Source: Lepidurus packardi (Eukaryota > Arthropoda > Branchiopoda > Notostraca > Triopsidae). Taken from it: a DNA stretch of 64,000 bases. The notes beneath the pieces are model-generated. The model had not been told where the DNA came from. It ran no database searches and saw nothing but the letters and a program-made list of their open reading frames with translations. A program made the translations under genes and the position numbers. The stretch's first letter is position 1; each line of letters begins with the position of its first letter. Shown here in pieces: positions 11,353 to 27,271 of the stretch. Where the stretch lies: positions 6,696,001 through 6,760,000 of the forward strand of contig JAKZAN010000005.1 of assembly GCA_023053545.1 (NCBI GenBank), written 5' to 3'.

Positions 11353-13257
11353 ATGAAATGTCATTACGAAGTACTAAGCGTTCCCCGCGACGCGTCGGAT
11401 GATGAAATTAAGAAGTCTTACCGGAAACTGGCTTTGAAGTGGCATCCGGACAAAAACCTCGACAACCAAGAGGTCTCCCAAAAAGAGTTTCTGCTGATCC
11501 AAGCTGCCTTTGATGTCCTAAATGACCCTCATGAAAGAGCATGGTACGACAAGCATCGAGAGGCCATACTAAGAGGAGGTAAAAATATAAGGCTTACAAT
11601 GTCAAAAATTATAATTTACGTTTACCTGTTTCAGGAATTGATAAGGATTATTCCGACAATTGTGTCAATGTATACGAGTACTTTACCAGTTCTTGCTATT
11701 CTGGTTATGATGACAGCCATGGGTCATTTTATGCTGTATATAAAGAAGTTTTCAACAAAATTGCTGCTGAAGATATGGAGTTTGCGGAGGAGAAAGAACA
11801 TTTTGATGTCCCAGACTTTGGTCTCCCAAGCAGTCGATATGAAGAAGTATATATATAAAGCTTTTTATTTATGTTTACTCATGTGTTGTATTTTATTATT
11901 TTTTGTCTTAGTGTGTCCGTCCTTTTTATGCGTACTGGCAAAGCTATTGTACAAGAAGGAGCTATGCATGGCTGGATAAGTGGGACATTCGTGAGGCTCC
12001 TAATCGTCGCGTTGTCCGTTTGATGGAAAAAGAAAACAAGAAGTTGCGTGACATTGGTCGTAAGAAGCGTAACGAGGAAGTTCGCGCCTTGGTCAGCTTC
12101 GTTCGGAAGCGAGATAGGCGTGTGCAAGCTTACAAAGTACGATACTTTTTATTTGTCAAACACTTTTAGTGATAAGTGTTCTCTCGTAGAAAGTTTTGGA
12201 AGAAAAAGCAGCTGAGAATGCTCGCAAAACTGCCGAACAACGTGAAAAGCATCTGGAAGATAGACGTAAATTTGTGGAGTCCTCACAAGAAACTTCTTGG
12301 GCTCAAATGGCTGACTTGGAGCGCGAATTAAAAGAACTGGAAGCCACTTATGCCTCCGAATCTGAGGAGAACGAAGAAGAAAGTGAAGATGAGGAAGAAG
12401 CTGACGCTAACGAAACAGTTAATGACGTTAAAATTCAAGGCGACAATGAGGAAGTCGTTGAGGAGGAAGAGGAGGAAATTCCAATAAATGAATTATACTG
12501 CGCAGCCTGCAACAAAGCGTTCAAGACTCCCCAACAGTACGTTACCCTCAATTTATTTTTGGAGCAAATTTAAACTGTTTCTTTAGGCGATTAAACCATG
12601 ATCAGTCCAAGAAACACAAAGAAAAAGTAAAGCAGCTGAGAGAGGAGTTATTGGAAGAAGATGAGCAGTTCAAAAGCGAGAGTGAACCTGAAGAAATTAT
12701 CCCCGTATCCAAGAGCAAGAAGTCAAAGAAAAAAAGACGAAAGAACAAGAGTTTACTTGTTGACCAAGACGAATCTGATGATCCTGACACCGTGGTAGAA
12801 CAACCCAATTCCGCATCCAATATCAATTTAGTTCCCGAAACCACCGAAATCAAGGACGATACAGTCGATTCAGATAACATAGAAGCCACAGCCCAAATTA
12901 GAGTCGAAACAGAAGATGCAGTTCCGGAAAAAACGAAAGGCAAGAAGGCCAAAGAAAATCGAAAAGAAAAATCCACCCAAAACAAGGACCAGTCAGGTGA
13001 AGCGGGAACAGCTCAGGTAAAGAAAAGCATAAAACCTCGTATAGCTACACGATTATGTTACTAATCGATCTTCTTTTTCGATTTAGGATCAGGCCTTGTC
13101 CTGCGCCGTGTGTCGAAATAAATTTTCGACAAAAAATAAACTGTTTAGTCATCTGAAAGACACGGGGCATGCCGTGTATCTGCCTAAACCTAAGAAACAC
13201 GCTAATGCTATGACCGAAGACGAGATTTCGCAAGGCAAACGAAAAGGAAAACGATAG
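11353..13257 (+). CDS. DNAJC21: DNAJC21, J-domain protein with C2H2 zinc fingers
   Basis: Hsp40 co-chaperone of 60S ribosome maturation (yeast Jjj1 counterpart), acting with Hsp70 to recycle export factors. Six exons: 11353-11578, 11635-11846, 11912-12136, 12190-12536, 12587-13016 and 13087-13257; 536 aa, phases consistent. The N-terminal J domain starts [20 protein letters not shown] and has the HPD motif (KWHPDKNLD). Then come the conserved [20 protein letters not shown] region, a basic coiled-coil stretch, an acidic segment, a zinc finger [15 protein letters not shown]...HDQSKKH split by an intron, a long Lys/acidic low-complexity stretch, and a second finger [20 protein letters not shown]. 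This order is diagnostic for DNAJC21. It ends with a basic tail; AATAAA-like sequence follows near 13335. Confidence 0.96.
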
Positions 13258-14194
13258 GATATTGGACATGTAAATTAAATGTATGACTAGGCCTTTTTAC
13301 AATTGAAAAGAAGCCCAAGTTTCGGTGGAGCTAAATAAATTCTTTTGAAGCAGAATAATAGGGTCATGTTGTTTTTAATTCATTATATGAGTCATTGTTT
13401 TTCTGGCCAAATGCCAGGAGGACAGGAGGAAGACCCAAGAATGCAAGGGTACGAGGTCAACAAACTTATCCGTTTAGTGCAGAAATATGCTGCCTCGCAT
13501 CAATGCATTATGCACGTCATGAGAAAGATCCAGAAACCACTACCTACCACATCGCTACAAATTGTCGCATCCTTTTTAATTCTGTTGGTTTGCTTATACG
13601 AATACAATTTTAACCTCGTTTAACATTTCCATGGAAGCTATGTGTGCGTCATCCTGACCACAAATTTTTCAGTTCCAGTTCTCAAAGCCCGCGTGAGTAA
13701 TAAAACCTCCAGCGTGGGGCGGAAATGCCGTAAGGTCGAAATCCGCTGCTTTTTCGCGTACAAATACAAGCGGCGCTTACCATGGAGCTTCAGTCCTATA
13801 CGTCGCTTGTCCCCGTGAGATAGTACCATAACCATCAACTGCTCCAGACACTTCTTGATTCGTTCGTCAGCATACAACATGTAAGTTTCTCCAGTGTCCT
13901 TGTATTGTATCGATTTGTGTGTTCTACCAGTCCTTTACAATGTTTAGCTTTATGTAAATGTTCGATTAGTGATGTTTCCTCGTGTAACAACTGAATCATT
14001 GACCTTGAATCCTCGTATTTTATCCTTTCTGACCCTTTCTCTTTTGTAACGAAAGTGTGTACAGTATGGCATTGCTGTGGTTTGCGGACCGAGAATATTG
14101 CGGATACTGTAGCATCATGCCTAATCCAGTTTGTTTGATGGACAGTACATTCAATAATGAAAATTCTTTGTTTGCCTTTTATCACAGGACACGG
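13258..14194. other. Intergenic between DNAJC21 and the lipocalin gene
   Basis: Contains unrecognised open frames on both strands (13345-13623 +, 13638-13880 -), none with family motifs. A probable splice acceptor (TATCACAG at 14180-14187) just before the lipocalin ATG suggests that a 5' UTR exon lies somewhere here. Confidence 0.45.
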
Positions 14195-15035
14195 ATGTTC
14201 GGGATGTTGATGCTCATGACTTTACTGGCCGTTTCCGGAGTCCAAAGCCATGATTATTATTTGGGGAACTGCCCTCGTGTGTCCCCTATAGCTAGTTTTG
14301 ATATGGACAGAGTGCGTATTGTTTTCACTGTTAAAAAATTTTACAATTTCCAGCAGAGTGTATGTTAACCATTATGATTTTCTTGCGTTTTATTATAGTT
14401 CCTGGGACGTTGGTACGTCATTCAGAAGTTTTCCACCGCAAGTTCCTGCTGGATGTACGACTTCGTAAAAGCGAATGATACCGTGCAGATCGTCCAATCA
14501 CGTGACCACGTGATACTTGATACTTTAGGAATGGATAACACTTACAAGTACACTGGAACTTTGGACCAGCCAGACTTGCAAAATCCTGGTGCTATGCGTG
14601 TTCGTTTCCCGTTGAGTGAGTCCATTAAATAAGAGAATAGAACGTTCGAATTCTAAGTTCTTTGTTTAGGTATCGCCGGAAAGGCTGACTATATTGTTTA
14701 TGACACGGATTATACCAACTACGCTGCCATTTATTCCTGCCAGTCAATCCTTTTTGGTCACCGTCGCTCAGCTTCGATTTTGTCTCGCAAACCAACGCTT
14801 GATGAGAATACAGTTGCCAGCGTAAGTTTAGACTTTTAATGTTTAGCATAAGCTTGATGCTAAATTCGTTCTTTTATTTTTACAGTTGCGAACTAAACTG
14901 GAAAAGAGTGGCGTGGATTCGCATGACTTCAGCATCATTGAACAAAGCAATTGCAAGAACAGGAAGGAGGGTGATGAAACCCACCATAAATTTCGGCGTG
15001 GATCCGGATACGTTCAGCGCCACAAGTATCGGTAA
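14195..15035 (+). CDS. Apolipoprotein D-type lipocalin, secreted
   Basis: Secreted beta-barrel carrier of small hydrophobic ligands. Exons 14195-14311, 14399-14615, 14670-14821 and 14886-15035; 211 aa. The signal peptide is MFGMLMLMTLLAVSGVQS, followed by YYLGNCPRVSPIASFDMDRF and the lipocalin signature LGRWYVIQKF (GxW). Strand motifs follow (TYKYTGTLDQP, ADYIVYDTDYTNYAAIYSC), then a C-terminal ILSRKPTLDE segment and a helix ending FSIIEQSNC. Paired cysteines are as in ApoD/Lazarillo proteins. Oddity: after the last Cys a different frame (to 15207) encodes a long Gly/Ala-rich tail that looks genuine, so the true C-terminus may be frameshifted at about 14960-14990. Confidence 0.85.
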
Positions 15036-18126
<3,091 letters not shown>

Positions 18127-19886
18127 AGAGTAGTCTTCCATTGGCCTCTAGCTAACATATACGAGAGTTTAGACAAGTTGTTTTGGCAAAGGTTTGGGCG
18201 CTGGTGCAATGCCGTCTACGTCCCTATTCAGATGAGGAAAAGTTATTCTTACAAAAAAGTTGTAGTTACATGTGTGAGAGGCCAAGAAGAGTGCACGGAG
18301 AGGTTTTTATCGTTGTCTTACAACTTATAGCGTCCTAGCTAGTCTCCTTTCTTTCAAGGTGTAACCCCTACCCCAAGCCACCCCTTCAGATGTTGACATT
18401 CTAAATTACTCCGCTAAAACTATACCTGGCTTGTAATACATGCCTATAAATTATATTTGGTTCCAGTTTTCGAGGATTTAAAAGGGAACATTTAAGAAAA
18501 GAGAACATTTCAAGTTGTTCGCCTCGAAACGGTGCTTTCTTCTATAACCTTGGAAGTTCGTCACGTGGACGTGGGGCTTTTCAGTTTTTACGGCCAAATA
18601 CGGATGAAAACCGGCTACAAAAGGAGCTCGCAAGCTGCAGCTGTTGGTCTTATGCTAAAATTTGAACAAAAAGCGAAATGTTTTAGACGCGAGAAATGCT
18701 TCATGAGACGGGCGAATTTTATTCCTTGACTTTCGTGTTTTTATAGCCCTGCAGGAGGAAACCAATTTATGCCACGCTTTGTTCTAATGTTTCCCAAGGA
18801 CGAGGTCGCTTTCTGCTGCCAGAACTACATTTCTTAAATGTCAAAACGTTTTGGTCTACACCTTGGAAAACTCGTTCGTGTTTCATCCAGACGGCTTTTG
18901 TCTTGTGAGGGGAAATAAGACATTTTATTTCAAGTTCAATGTCAGACTGTGGTATTCTGTGGTTAGAAAACCTCAAACTGAATGCTTGACGCAGTGCATG
19001 GGCAGCTTACCAGTGAATGCTTTTACTATTTTGAAGATGTTCTCCCCCGTGCAGGGTAGAAACCTGAGTTGACCTTGACAAACCTGCAGGTACTGTTATT
19101 GTACTTCAAGGCGCAGTATAGTGAAGGGCATGAAAATACTGAAAAGTTCACCCCAAAATATTCGCTGGCGGGTTGGAACCAATTTTAAATTTAGACTCCG
19201 AACCTGTTTCTACTACTTACCCGTAAGATCGCAAGAATATCCTGAGGACCTTATAGTTTTCGTGTCCGACAGAAGGGTCGACAACCCCGGCCACATGTAG
19301 TTGTCTATCGTATTTTGGCCTCTTTGAAAAGACGAAAAGAACATACTGTTTTAATTTGAAAAAGAACGGAAGTCATTAGCTGGTTCCTGTGTACGGTTAA
19401 CCGTCGTCGACAAAGTTTGTTTGATCGGATTGGGCAAGTGAACCAGCAGTAGTTTAGAAAGCTCCAAATCCACATTGCTCGTAAGATTTAACCCACCGTA
19501 GTTCCTTAACCTCATTTCGGGTTGCCCAATGTATACAGTCTGTGTTTGGCTTACGAACGGGACTAGTCGACCTGAGGACTAAGATAAAACTCCTTCCAGC
19601 GTTTACAATCTCAAACTGAACTACTCCAGAACACCATTGGACTCTGGGCAGTCGTACAAGGAAGACCGGGTTTTGGGACTTAGCCGTGCTCCCGTGCATA
19701 GTCGTGGTCTTACGGTTAAACATCTTCGCCAGTTTGGGCGCGTTGCTGGTACATTGAGACAAAAGCAGACTGCAATTTACTTACTATCGAGACTTGACCG
19801 ACATCGGACGCCGAGGTGCTTCTACTACATTTTCACGTCTAAATACCTTGTTTGCGCATTACGCCTTTACACAAACGTACGCAATT
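18127..19886. other. Intergenic, no gene recognised
   Basis: 1.76 kb including the AMPK 3' UTR and the 5' flank of the reductase gene. Open frames at 18532-18729, 18767-18976 and 19454-19762 lack motifs and show no coherent splice structure. Confidence 0.5.
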
Positions 19887-22154
19887 ATGACATTTAGCGG
19901 ACTAGAATTATGCGGTCTGTCTGCACTAATGGCCATTTTCCTGCACTGTTTATGGACAACGTTTAGCTTTATTTACACAAGCTATTTGGGCCAGAAACTT
20001 GGACGAACAGTCGACATCAAGAAACTGGGCGAATGGGCAGGTAAGTTCATTCAATTATAAATTGTTCCTTCCGGTTCGTGTTTCTTCTTTGCGGTAATGG
20101 TCATATAACCCGCCACGACCCTTGGCATAGATGCTTCGCAATCTTCGAAGATGGTTGAGATGATTGTGGATTGTGTACGCCTAGGTTAGTGGGTCACCCG
20201 ATTTAGATGTATAGCCTCCAGTCTGCAATGGTTGTCACGTGGCAATAGAAGGAATAGGATGTCAAGATTTTCTGTTTGGGTCTTGCTACCTTTGGCCATG
20301 GTCAGGTCTTTGGCTAATATGCATAGCTCATAGTGCTTGGGGTACGACCTAACGGTACATCGCTCGTTTACCGTTCCTTTTTCATAGGTTTTTTTTAACA
20401 TCGTGTATGGGAAAAGGGAGAACTCGGTGGGATAACTTTTGCTTGACGCTTATGTTAACAGTAAATTGTAATTTGCTAAATGGAAGGTTTTTATTTTTGT
20501 AGTTGTCACCGGAGCAACCGATGGAATCGGGAAAGCCTACGCGGAGGAGGTTTGTGTACTTTGTTTCCTGTCCAGTCGTTAAGTTCTAAAAGTTGTCAAT
20601 CGGGTTTCTAATGAAAGTTAACTTTTGTTCAAATGCAGTTGGCAGGCTCAGGCATGAATGTCGTTCTCATCAGTCGCACAGAGGTCAAATTGCGACGTGT
20701 GGCAACAGATATTGGTGAGTACAGCCGTTTTCACTTGTGTCGTGTCCCCCTTGTCAAGCCACTTTTAGTTTTAACGAGTTTGACTCCGTGAATGTCAACT
20801 TTCACCTTTCCGGTCTATGAATAGCATACAGAGGTCGATCGCTGTATTGGGTACGCGAATTTCAACTTTATGACAAAAGATAACCTTCACACCCGGTTTC
20901 TAGAGGTGTTTGCCTATTCTGGCTTTCTCCTCCGATTGACCCGTACGTTTTGTTTGACGCAGTCCTTTTACCTTTTTGTATCAATTATGCGTGTTTGTCC
21001 TTGATATGAGTATCAAGGACTTCGTAAGTTTATAGTATTTTCTAGGGAAATTTTCTTAGTCTGGAATAGGGAACTCACTTCGAAACCCTAACATAGTGCG
21101 TTAGTTTTCAACAGATAATTAATGTAGTCTCTCTGTTAGTAAGTCAAAGGCGCATTTATATTTCCCTATATGTTAATAAGCCCCACGCAGCTTTGCACTT
21201 CGCTTTTTTCCCTTTTTGGATACGATTTTTAACCAGCTTTAATGTTGTATTTTATGTAGAGGAAAAGTATGGGGTCAAAACTAAAATTTTAGCTGTTGAC
21301 TTCACTCGAGGCATAGAAATCTACGAAAACATTGCAGTGGAGCTGCAGCAATTGGATATTGGTCTTTTGATCAACAACGTGGGAATGTCGTATCCCTATC
21401 CGGAGTTTTTCGCCGAAGTCGCCGTGCAAAAGAACTTTTGCCAAAATTTGCTAAATTGCAATATCCTGTCTGTGGTTATGATGACCACATTAGTGTTGCC
21501 AGGCATGGTTCAGAAAAATAAGGGCCTTATTCTCAATGTGGGGTCTGCCTCTGCATTCCTACCAACGCCTCTTCTGTCACTCTATGCTAGCACAAAGGTG
21601 TGTTCTTCGTTTTTTAAAGTTTTTTCCCCCAGTTATAGGAGGTTTAATCCATTGTTTCGTCTTGTGTGCTCAAGGCTTTCGTGCAGAAGTTTAGCCAAGA
21701 CTTGTCGTTGGAATGTCAAGAGAGCGGGGTAATTATCCAATGTGTTTTGCCGGGCTTTGTGGCAACGAACATGACCAAGATCGCCAAGACGTCTCTAACT
21801 GTACCAAACCCAAAGCAGTTCGTCCAGTCTCACATGAAAACGTTCGGTTTGGAGACGTGCTCTCCGGGTTATTGGGCACACAAGCTTCAGGTATATAGAG
21901 TTACAAATACCATAATCCCCTTTAGCAAATTTTGATGTATATCTTCTGACTAGTTTGGTATCTATGGACTGGCCCTTGTGTTTTTCCGACCAGTAGTAGA
22001 ACGCATATCCTGGTACGGAATGTTGTCTGTGAGGAAACGTGCTTTGCGTCGAATTAAGCCGGAATACACCAATGGAAAGGTTGTGACCAGCAGGGATAGG
22101 TTAGCTGAACAACTTGTGGGCTGTGCCAATTCAGATCCGATTAAATCTGACTAA
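19887..22154 (+). CDS. HSD17B12-type very-long-chain 3-oxoacyl-CoA reductase (short-chain dehydrogenase)
   Basis: ER-membrane short-chain dehydrogenase. The HSD17B12 family reduces 3-ketoacyl-CoA in very-long-chain fatty acid elongation, and some members act on steroids. Six exons: 19887-20040, 20503-20549, 20639-20714, 21260-21597, 21675-21890 and 21954-22154; 343 aa. An N-terminal hydrophobic anchor (GLSALMAIFLHCLWTTFSF) precedes the NADPH-binding TGATDGIGKAYAEELA (TGxxxGIG), then LINNVGMSYPYPEFF (NNVG, family-typical), the catalytic Ser in LNVGSASAFLPTP and the YASTK active site. The C-terminal stretch VQCVLPGFVATNM-like (here IQCVLPGFVATNM) also fits. No KKxx ER-retention signal is seen; it ends DPIKSD. 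HSDL1-like paralogues are an alternative, but the intact YxxxK favours an active reductase. Confidence 0.9.
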
Positions 22155-24670
22155 AGAAATTAGTCATGGTACAAAAACTTGAAGAGGATGAATCAGTAAC
22201 GAAGTAATCGTCTTGCAATTTGCTTCCTATATAGCGGTAAAAAAGAAACAAAACTAAAACAAATAAAGGAAATTATAAAGAATGAAAGATGATATACACG
22301 TCTGTGGGCAATTTCAGTAACGATTTCATCCAGCTAGTTGCAAATTAAAGTCCCCTTTCGTAATTTTAATTCAGGGATGCCATAGATTTTCTAAAAAGCT
22401 TTGTATCGAAACTCATTCCATACTTTGCACACTTTGTTAATTTAAAAATCACAAAATATTGTGCATTATTGCTAACTGAAAGAGCTGCATTTTCACTAAT
22501 TAAAGGACAAATTTTTCATGGTTATGAATTTCTGGCGAACATACTTTTTCTAAAATAAGAGTGATTAGAGAAGTTTTATAATTGGTTTATTATACCCGTT
22601 GCTCCTGTATATAAAGTGTGAAACTGGTTGTAAATCTCTTTTTTTATATAAAGAACAGCACTTCCCTTCTACGATTTGTATGCATTTACGTGATCTTGAT
22701 AATTACAAGCGTATGTTTGAAATTTAATGACTCGAGGTGTTATATTACTTGCACTTTTTACAGAGCTGTAGAGTGAAATACAGGAACGAGCTATACCGGT
22801 CATGACTTCCACTGGCGATACATCGATACTGTTCCAAACATCCGAGTCCCATTCAATGCCAAAAAACTACCATGTGCTCTGAATGGTGGGGCTTTCTCTG
22901 AAAAGCTTAATAATTGATTTGCATGCGTTTTTGAAGGAAAGCTAGTACGCTGGCACATATGCTATATTTTATCGTAAAACGTATTGGATAATAAGTAAAA
23001 CTAAATTGCTTTTAAAAGCACATTCGTTGTTCAACGGAAATTAATCTGATTCCCTGCATTGTGCTGATATATAAACTCTTTATAATGGTATTTTTTTAAT
23101 ATACGTAAGATTGCTATGCAAAATGTCCCATAATGTTCTAAGACTCGCAAATTGAGGAGTTTTGTATTATGGGCGATATTTTTTCTTCAGCCTTTAAGGG
23201 AGATCAATCTTCAAATTCCGTGTTTACAGCAAGTTATTGGTATTCCTATTATTAAATTTTAGTAATTTAACGTCTTCTTTTTGCGTAGAAAAAGTATATA
23301 ATATCAACGTATTACCTGGAAAAGATTATACAAATTCGGAATCACTAAATACTGCGAGGTTGCATAAGGGGTACTGACAGTTGTAATTATATACATTTCG
23401 CACTAAGTACGTTTTTTACCTTAATCTACTTCCGATAATTTCTTTTGTAGCCTTTGATCACCTTTCGAGCTTTGCAAGTGGAAGCGTAATTCAGACCACC
23501 CATATTGACGCAAAGAATCCTATTCGAGACAGCTTTACCGTATTCGTAATTCCTTCTGATTCAATATCCTAATCTTTCAACGAGCGCTCGGAATTGTGTT
23601 GAAAAAGCGAGCCTGTTGACATCAAGGGTTCCTTTCAAAAATAACAAGGGAATGTTGCACAATCTTCATTAAATGAATTACGGCATGAAAAAAAATTAGG
23701 TGCAAACTCTTTAGTTGATTTTGTTGCATTATAGCCGTTTTTCTAGGTATTGCTTTCCTACCGTTTCTTGTTTGTTGGTTCCAATACTTCTAAAATAATT
23801 GTGTCCCAATGGTTTCTATGTTTTTATAATAATATACATAATTTTTATATAATATAAGCCGTGAGTCCAGACTCCCCTAGGTCCTGTCCCTCTGGGCCCT
23901 GATTAAATGCGAACCCTGAATTCATTCGTCCCTTATTGGTCCCTTGGAAGATTAAGGAACCATAGTCCTTGTGTCGGGGTCCTTAATCCTATATAGTCAG
24001 GGTCCGAAGTCTTAGTGAGAGGGTCCGTAGTCCTTTTGTCAGGGACACCTCGTCCTTTCGTCGAGTAGTCCCTGTGTCGCGTTGCCCTCAATTCAATGCC
24101 ACTAGCATAACACCCTGCTTGTATTGGTATTGTCTTTCTTTTTGAATACCAAATGAAATGTTATACCCCAATTTTAACCGGTTTGATATACTTCAAAAAG
24201 ATGGTAAATTCTTCAAAGGCACTTTTGTCTTTCCATGGCACAACGTTTTAAAGTTACTGGCGACAAATAGCGCAAAATTCTTACAAGTCGCGTAACTTAG
24301 GCATTCCTAAAACATCAAAGTCCCCTTTGATTGGGGTAATATACGTGGAGTGCTGCCCAAGTTTGCAAATACACAGTTTTAGGGCAATAGCAAATGTATT
24401 TCAAACAACATCATTCTCGATATGAACATTATCGCTCTGTTGAGAGACGTGGAATAAATAACATGCCTTTCTCATATATAATCTTCAAGCAAGTTCTCTG
24501 TCATAATTAGAAGCCTTCCGAAGCTCTGTCATTGCTGCGAAAGTTCGTTGTGAGACTACCACAATGTTTCAGAGCCAGACCCTGCAACGCTGGATTTTTC
24601 GAAACCCGTACACACAAATACGACGGTATTTGAGCCACTAGCATCCTGCTAGCTTGGCTTAGCGGGTGTT
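22155..24670. other. Intergenic, AT-rich with one repeat-family arm
   Basis: 2.5 kb between the reductase and the GTPase gene, which converge. It has no recognisable coding sequence. A degenerate ~22 bp repeat block related to the foldback arms lies at 23880-24085. Confidence 0.55.
23880..24085 (-). mobile_element. Solo arm related to the foldback element
   Basis: Shares the order and wording of the right arm at 10500-10591: ATTGGTCCCTTG(G/A)AAGATTA, GAACC, then several ~22 bp units of the form GTCCTTxTGTCGGGGTCC. Here the unit is repeated about six times with drift. No inverted partner is seen nearby, so it is a solo or decayed copy. Confidence 0.6.
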
Positions 24671-26354
24671 TTAAGAGATCGTGCATGAATTACGCTTACC
24701 ATGGGGTTTAGCGTTTACTTGCTGCAAATGCTGCAAGTGCTGAAGCTGGACCGCTGCAGGCAGAGATTGACGCCTTCGACGAACTGCAGGGCTCAAAGCC
24801 AGCTGAACTTTCGCTTGAGATAAAAGTTCCTTAAAAACCTATACAAGAAAAGTCACTAGAATTCCCTGACTCTCCCGTAAACCCACGTCTTATATAATTG
24901 AATCAACTCAATTCACCTGGACAACATTCACGTTTTCTTTGGCCGAACTCGCTACGAAGCCGTGATCCCAGTCACACGTGATTAAGGTCTCCAGGGCTTC
25001 CAAAGACAAATCCGCTACTATCTTCCGCGTCGACCAGGTTTTCCTATTCAGGGGCGTCAAATTTACACGACACACATCCGGTGGCTCGGAGCTGGCGTCT
25101 TCTCCGTACACTTTTTGATCCAGGAGATCGATTTTATTGGCGACAATCACGACGGGAGCATTCGAGCCTTTGACTTCCAAAACTTGAGCACGCAAAGCCT
25201 CCAACTCCTATAGAATTAAGTTCAATCATTACGAATCCTTTCCTTCTTTCACGACGGCTATAGGATACCACAAACGACTAAGAGGACAGCCTCTGTAAGC
25301 GTTTTTATTCACTTGCTTTTTTGTGTGCAATGAAATATACACCAAGGAACCCCCAATGGTTGCTAAGATACTTCGGTTATCATACCTGAAATGATGTGTC
25401 GTCCACCACAGAGAATACGAGGATAAACGCATCAGAGCTTGAAATGGAAAGTGCTCGCATGGCAGGAAATGCAAATGCGCCTGACGTATCCAAAATATTG
25501 AAGCTGAGAGGGGTTCCGAAGATATCATACTCCACATGATGCATTTCTTCCACTGTTTTACGATACCGCGGGCTGAAACTGTCGTACAGGAACTGCGATA
25601 TCAAAGATGACTTCCCGACTCTTGCAGCTCCAAGCACGACAACCTAATAACACGCCAAAATAATAGGAAGTTACTACTTTATATACAAACAATCCTTTCT
25701 AGCCAAGCAGACGCTTTTCAGTCGTGCAGCGAATAATCTCTCGGAAACACGAAGTTTGAGTACCTTTCAGCTAATAACGCTTTCCAAACATGTCAAAGCG
25801 ACATTCAGAGATCAAAACGGATTCGATTATCTCGGAAATTCCTTTCCAGTTACAAGCTTGTTAAGTTAAAGTAAAGTCCGTATATCACATCGAAAACGTT
25901 TGACGTCACGTACTCTCAACTCCTCTCGAAACGCGACAAACAGATTATAACTAACGTGCAAATGACACTTGAATAAATATCCCAGTTTGAAAAGAGCATC
26001 TCAACAATGATACGCATAATTATAGATAAGCTTGGAGAGCGAAAAGAGTGTCGCGTGGAGATAGATTTAAAAAAAAAAAACGGTACAAATAGTAACAGAA
26101 GGCATAAAATCCCTTATCAACGCCTATTTCGTCTCTGTGAGTGTGTCTTATATTGCTTTGTTGCATGCACAGCAATTGAGAGAATAGTCCCTTACCTTAT
26201 AATGTGTTTTCGGGATAGGCACACTACTTTCTTCCAATACCAGACTCGGCCTTTCTTCTTTTTCTTCAGTCTTTTTTCCATCCGCGTCGTCCTCTTCATT
26301 GGGAATGACACAAGGTTGAAGACTAAAGCGTCTTCTAGTAGTTCGGCCCTTCAT
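24671..26354 (-). CDS. Ras-family small GTPase, Ras-dva/Dexras-like
   Basis: Prenylated signalling GTPase. Four exons: 26354-26196, 25643-25386, 25207-24917 and 24838-24671; 291 aa. A ~50 residue basic/acidic N-terminal extension precedes the G domain: P-loop GAARVGKSS (residues 58-66), effector Thr in RYRKTVEEMHHVEYD, switch II LDTSGAFAFPAMRALSI (residues 104-120), NKID (163-166) and SSAKEN. Switch II has DTSG-A-F instead of DTAGQ, so the catalytic Gln of Ras is missing; this is shared by the Ras-dva/RASD group and suggests slow intrinsic hydrolysis. An insertion between NKID and SAK (about 172-200) is long. The C-terminus has LSPAVRRRRQSL, a Gln/His-rich stretch and a CAAX box, CTIS. Exact orthology is uncertain. 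Confidence 0.85.
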
Positions 26355-26800
26355 TCTCCGTAAAGATCTATGTCCTCCCGATGTTCTCCAATTCTGCCAC
26401 CGCCGGATTAGGTTTCTGTTCCGATAGTTAGCAGTGCAGAGTTCAAAATCAATTATCCAACTTGGATCCGTTACTAGGTCGCTTCCAATCTTTTTTTTGG
26501 TGGCTTGGATTCCGACCTACTGCTTTTTTCTACCACTAATACCTTGCGAAAGATATTTTGCTCAGGGCCAAATGATCTGCAAATAAAAGAAAGGGATTCG
26601 AATGCTTAAGTTTCGATTTCTGATGCAAGCGAACGTCATCGTTTGAAGACTGAACGTAGGCAGTAGACAGTAAATCATCTTACTTTTGCTGACAGGCAGG
26701 TCCACAGGCTCGCAAGTTTCCAAGCTGCTGGGATATATTTGAGCAGCTTTTTCTTCACAGCGAAAGTTTCCGGCAAAGGCACATATACACTAATGATTGA

Positions 26801-27271
26801 CTAAGGGGGAAGACACTGCAGCAACGTCTGCTGAGTTCGAAACGTGCCTGGGAACTAACCAGCCTCTATGCATGTGCTCGAATCGTATATATCCTGCTGG
26901 TCCAGGGATCCGCTCAGGATGCGAGTGAGCAGAATTCAACGTCAGCCAAGGGAAAAGGCAGTAGTGGCCGTTTCTTGTCCTCTGCTAAGAACTTAGCTCG
27001 TAAATTCCACTTCCTCAACCCCCCGTCACCTCATTATTTGCGACTCCACTCTTATAGTCCTCTTATAGGGGATTCGGTATTGACCTGTGCTGTTCTCCTA
27101 CAATCAATGTGGCGGGCAAAAAGCCTAAGCAACACGACCTGCTTTCAAGTTTGCCAGCTCTTTTTCAAATCTTCAAAAGATGCCGAACTTATTTATACGC
27201 TCTTAGAAGCTTTACTCCGAAATCCCTCATGTTCGAAAACTAGGACAATACAGGTGACAAGCACCTCGTAA
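26801..27271 (+). pseudogene. Unidentified open frame, possible exon or gene relic
   Basis: The frame runs open for 157 codons after a stop at 26798-26800, with no ATG near its start. The translation looks protein-like (KTLQQRLLSSKRAWELTSLY, then ACARIVYILLVQGSAQD, KNLARKFHFLNPPSPHYLRL, AELIYTLLEALLRNPS) and could be an internal exon ending at CAG|GTGACA (27251-27258). A short open stretch in another frame just upstream (26696-26798) may be a shifted continuation. I do not recognise the family and found no complete splice structure; it could be a decayed gene. Confidence 0.25.

Noticed and set aside
13345-13623. Two overlapping frames after DNAJC21
   Set aside because: Overlapping on the same strand with no recognisable content; likely 3' flanking sequence.
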